DNA of 8,286 bases, taken from assembly GCA_020718925.1 (NCBI GenBank), contig DYRC01000179.1:1-8286 (forward strand), written 5' to 3'. This document shows, in pieces, positions 6,356 through 8,286 of the stretch (positions within the stretch are counted from its first letter, which is position 1; the number at the start of each line of letters is the position of its first letter). The notes beneath the pieces were generated by a model. It was not told the DNA's origin and ran no database searches. It worked only from the letters and a program-made list of their open reading frames with translations. Position numbers and translations under genes: made by a program. The DNA is from Desulfonema limicola (GTDB lineage: Bacteria > Desulfobacterota > Desulfobacteria > Desulfobacterales > DYRC01).

Positions 6356-6365
6356 CTCAATTGAG
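6356..6365. promoter_or_regulatory. 10-bp perfect palindrome at the antitoxin ribosome binding site
   Basis: CTCAATTGAG is a perfect inverted repeat in the 37-bp gap between the SBP stop and the antitoxin ATG. It touches the AGAGGA ribosome binding site. The position suits an autoregulatory operator of the TA pair. A 10-bp palindrome can occur by chance, so this is tentative. Confidence 0.3.
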
Positions 6366-6380
6366 TGGTAAATTTCTCTG

Positions 6381-7148
6381 TTATTTTACAATTCCGAATT
6401 CCTTATCAACTTCAATGCGATACTTCTCTATCAATCCTTCCGCTTTCATGGCTTTGATAATCTCCGCCATTTTCGGAGCTAAGGCAGCATGTTTTTTATG
6501 CAGACATGGGTAAAAAGGAACAGATTCCATAACACCCACGATTCGGATTTTCCTGTCTCTGAATTCAGGTGTTTGCAGCAATGTAAGCACGGTAGATTCT
6601 TCTTCCGCAAACAAATCAGTTCTGCCTGAAACTAATTTTTTTAAGCCTTGAGCCGGTTCTGCTACATCCGAAAGATTTTCCTTTTTAACAATCTTTGGCA
6701 GGTTGTTCTCAAATATTTTGATGCCGCGTGTGTAGTCAACGCGATAGTTTGTTCCTTTGAGACTCTCCCAGCCCTTCAGTTGCGGTATGGAATCCTGCAC
6801 GGCAAACGCAGAAAAATTCATATCGAAAATAAATTCTTCAACCCTTATAAGATTCGGATGTGCATCTGCATACTGATAAATTCTTCCGGGCTGCCCATCC
6901 ACATTACCGGCGTCTGTTTCAATATCGGCTCGTTTCGGCGGATAATCTCTGAATTCGACTTTTATGCCAAGACGCCTGAAAACCTCTGTGTGAATCAATC
7001 TCTGCCATTTCCCCAAATACTGAGTTTCCGGTCTGATAAATGCCATGATAAAGGTATTGTCTTTCAGAGCCGGTGCGCTTTCCTGACACATTGCGTTATT
7101 GACAGAAAACAGTACTATCAATAATGCTGCTATAATATTCAATCTCAT
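6381..7148 (-). CDS. SBP_bac_3-like periplasmic solute-binding protein
   Basis: A 255-aa exported protein resembling family 3 solute-binding (amino-acid-type) domains. The signal peptide covers about 1-21, with a hydrophobic core at 4-16 and likely cleavage after NAMC. The Cys is not in a lipobox. Recognisable parts are IHTEVFRRLGIKVEFRDYPP (52-71), the DGQPGRIYQYADAHPNLIRV segment (84-103), GWESLKGTNYRVDYTRGIKI (126-145), QGLKKLVSGRTDLFAEEES (167-185), and a C-terminal LAPKMAEIIKAMKAEGLIEKY helix region (223-243). The length fits a single two-lobed SBP domain. The ATG at 7148 is preceded by AGGAG at good spacing. No permease or ATPase gene is nearby. Downstream lie a TA pair, a truncated copy of this gene's 3' end and chemoreceptor MCP2, so a role in ligand sensing is plausible. 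The ligand is unknown. Confidence 0.88.
   Translation of the reverse strand: MRLNIIAALLIVLFSVNNAMCQESAPALKDNTFIMAFIRPETQYLGKWQRLIHTEVFRRLGIKVEFRDYPPKRADIETDAGNVDGQPGRIYQYADAHPNLIRVEEFIFDMNFSAFAVQDSIPQLKGWESLKGTNYRVDYTRGIKIFENNLPKIVKKENLSDVAEPAQGLKKLVSGRTDLFAEEESTVLTLLQTPEFRDRKIRIVGVMESVPFYPCLHKKHAALAPKMAEIIKAMKAEGLIEKYRIEVDKEFGIVK
6386..6675. repeat. Direct repeat, copy 2 (within the intact SBP gene)
   Basis: This is the partner of the repeat at 5381-5592, lying inside the 3' part of the intact binding-protein gene. It contains the 78 bp (6544-6621) missing from the other copy. Together the copies flank the antitoxin-toxin module. Confidence 0.85.
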
Positions 7149-7176
7149 ACATTATCTCCTTTTTTAATTCAGTTTC

Positions 7177-7204
7177 AATATCGTATTCATCAAACACAAG
7201 TCAA
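7177..7204 (-). promoter_or_regulatory. Predicted sigma70-type promoter of the SBP-TA-MCP2 unit
   Basis: On the minus strand TTGACT (7204-7199, 5 of 6 matches) and GATATT (7182-7177, 4 of 6) are separated by 16 bp. Transcription would begin near 7170, about 22 nt before the ATG at 7148. Every downstream minus-strand gene to MCP2 could be read from here. Confidence 0.5.
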
Positions 7205-7296
7205 GGGCTTTTTCTTAAATGATGTTCCTGCATTTTTTAAAATTTATTAAGACTTATGATTTTTCCCGAATTATGATTTCTGAAAACTTTGAAATG

Positions 7297-7305
7297 TGTT
7301 ATAGT
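7297..7305 (+). promoter_or_regulatory. Extended -10 promoter element for aroE
   Basis: TGTTATAGT is a TGn extension followed by TATAGT, five of six matches to TATAAT. No good -35 box lies 16-18 bp upstream, which suits an extended -10 promoter. The start would be near 7312, leaving about 25 nt of leader. With the opposing promoter at 7177-7204, this accounts for the 188-bp divergent intergenic region. Confidence 0.45.
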
Positions 7306-7336
7306 TTATCTCAGTTCTTATGCAAAAAACGATTGA

Positions 7337-8158
7337 ATGGATAATGATATGATAAGTTCTTCAACAGAGTTATACGGCGTATTCGGCGATCCGGTATCGC
7401 ACAGTTTAAGCCCCCTCATGCACAACGCGGCATTTGCTCATATCGGCTATGATGCGGCATATCTTGCTTTTCAGATAAAAGACATCCGGGCAGGCATAAA
7501 TGCTATCCGGGCTTTGGGAATCCGGGGCGTGAGCATTACCATTCCGCACAAAGTTTCAGTCATGGAATGTTTGGATGAAATTGACGACATGGCTGAAAAC
7601 ATCGGCGCGGTGAATACGATTGTCAATCAGAACGGCAAATTAAAAGGCTATAATTCCGATTGGCTTGGGGCAATTTCCGCGTTGAAAGAAAAGACCGGAA
7701 TCAGCGGCAAAACAGTAGCAATTATCGGCGCGGGCGGCGCGGCGCGGGCAATCGGATTCGGCGTTAAACAGGAGCGTGGCAAGGCTATTATTGTGAATCG
7801 CTCCACCGATAAAGGCGAAAAATTGGCAAAAGACATCGGGGCGGAGTTTTGTCCTTTATCAGAAATCAGAACCCTGAAGTATGACATTCTGATTAATACC
7901 ACGCCGCTCGGCATGACGCCGAATATTGACACAACGCCGATTTCCGAACAAGCCATCCGATCTGAAACAGCGGTCATGGATATTGTCTATAACCCATTGA
8001 AAACCCGCTTATTGAAAGAAGCTGAAGGAAACGGCTGCACGATAATTGACGGGCTTGCGATGTTTGTGTATCAGGGCGTATTTCAGTTTGAATTATGGAC
8101 AGGGAAAACCGCGCCGGTTGAGGTGATGAGAGAAACCGTAAGAGGAAAATTACGCTGA
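7337..8158 (+). CDS. aroE: Shikimate dehydrogenase (NADP+)
   Basis: A 273-aa cytoplasmic enzyme reducing 3-dehydroshikimate to shikimate with NADPH in the common aromatic (chorismate) pathway. The family motifs are complete: YGVFGDPVSHSLSPLMHNAAF (13-33) for shikimate binding, ITIPHK with catalytic Lys72, GAVNT (90-94), YNSD with catalytic Asp108, the GAGGAAR nucleotide-binding loop (131-137), NRS (154-156) where the family contacts the NADP phosphate, NTTPLGM (187-193), VMDIVYNP (213-220), and DGLAMFVYQG (238-247). Length is normal, and no key residue is missing. An ATG at 7349 (residue 5) is an equally possible start; neither has a strong ribosome binding site. It is a housekeeping gene, divergent from the sensory genes and apparently unrelated to them. 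Confidence 0.97.
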   Translation: MDNDMISSSTELYGVFGDPVSHSLSPLMHNAAFAHIGYDAAYLAFQIKDIRAGINAIRALGIRGVSITIPHKVSVMECLDEIDDMAENIGAVNTIVNQNGKLKGYNSDWLGAISALKEKTGISGKTVAIIGAGGAARAIGFGVKQERGKAIIVNRSTDKGEKLAKDIGAEFCPLSEIRTLKYDILINTTPLGMTPNIDTTPISEQAIRSETAVMDIVYNPLKTRLLKEAEGNGCTIIDGLAMFVYQGVFQFELWTGKTAPVEVMRETVRGKLR

Positions 8159-8192
8159 TCATATTCAAAGCTTCTCATTGACTGAATTTCCG

Positions 8193-8221
8193 TTGACAGT
8201 TTTTATTTCTATCGTTACAAT
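8193..8221 (+). promoter_or_regulatory. Near-consensus sigma70 promoter downstream of aroE
   Basis: TTGACA (8193-8198, perfect) and TACAAT (8216-8221, five of six) are separated by 17 bp. The start would be near 8228, about 39 nt before the ATG at 8267. This is the strongest promoter-like sequence in the window. It indicates that the next gene is transcribed independently of aroE. Confidence 0.65.
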
Positions 8222-8266
8222 CAATATGAATAAAATGTCAATAATTATTTCTCGTAAGGATTCGAG

Positions 8267-8286
8267 ATGCCTGATGAAACAATAGT
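8267..8286 (+). CDS. Start of an unidentified plus-strand gene (cut by window edge)
   Basis: An ATG at 8267 opens a frame reading MPDETI before the window ends. It is preceded by AAGGA with 6-nt spacing and by a near-consensus promoter at 8193-8221. Six codons are too few to assign a family. A short inverted repeat (CTCG at 8251-8254, CGAG at 8263-8266) encloses the ribosome binding site, but four base pairs is too little to claim regulation. Confidence 0.5.

Noticed and set aside
8251..8266. CTCG...CGAG stem around the ribosome binding site of the last gene as a riboswitch-like element
   Set aside because: Four base pairs around an 8-nt loop is within chance expectation, and no larger structure is visible in the short leader.

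Overview
The window reads as part of a Gram-negative, motile bacterial chromosome of moderate GC. It carries three exported periplasmic binding proteins with cleavable signal peptides, two transmembrane chemoreceptors, a UPF0175/DUF3368 toxin-antitoxin pair, a DUF1016 (YhcG-like) protein and a housekeeping aroE. This mix, and the style of the binding proteins, resembles sulfate-reducing Desulfobacterota (Desulfobacterales). That placement is an impression from gene content and was not tested by any search.

Layout. Everything up to about position 7150 is transcribed on the minus strand; aroE and the gene after it are on the plus strand. Unit 1 (about 3890 down to 1) is a tightly packed operon: PhnD-like binding protein, PF04392-type binding protein, chemoreceptor MCP1, then a DUF1016 gene cut by the window edge. 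Intergenic gaps there are 0 to 11 bp, or an overlap. Unit 2 (about 7204 down to 4034) is an SBP_bac_3-like binding protein, UPF0175 antitoxin, DUF3368 toxin, a decayed C-terminal copy of the same binding protein, then chemoreceptor MCP2. A divergent promoter region (7149-7336) separates unit 2 from aroE. After aroE a near-consensus promoter leads to the first codons of another plus-strand gene.

How the genes may work together. No ABC permease or ATPase is visible beside any of the three binding proteins, while each set lies next to a chemoreceptor. The economical reading is that these proteins serve sensing more than uptake: ligand-loaded periplasmic proteins present their ligand to the receptor's periplasmic domain, which signals through CheW/CheA encoded elsewhere. 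This is inference from gene order.

The most distinctive structure is in unit 2. The toxin-antitoxin module is bracketed by direct repeats of the 3' end of the binding-protein gene. One repeat is the real end of the intact gene. The other is an N-terminally truncated relic with an internal 78-bp in-frame deletion, ending 4 bp before MCP2. The module therefore appears to have become wedged into a binding protein-chemoreceptor operon. I found no tRNA, rRNA, CRISPR array, insertion sequence or transposase, and no intergenic stretch longer than about 210 bp.
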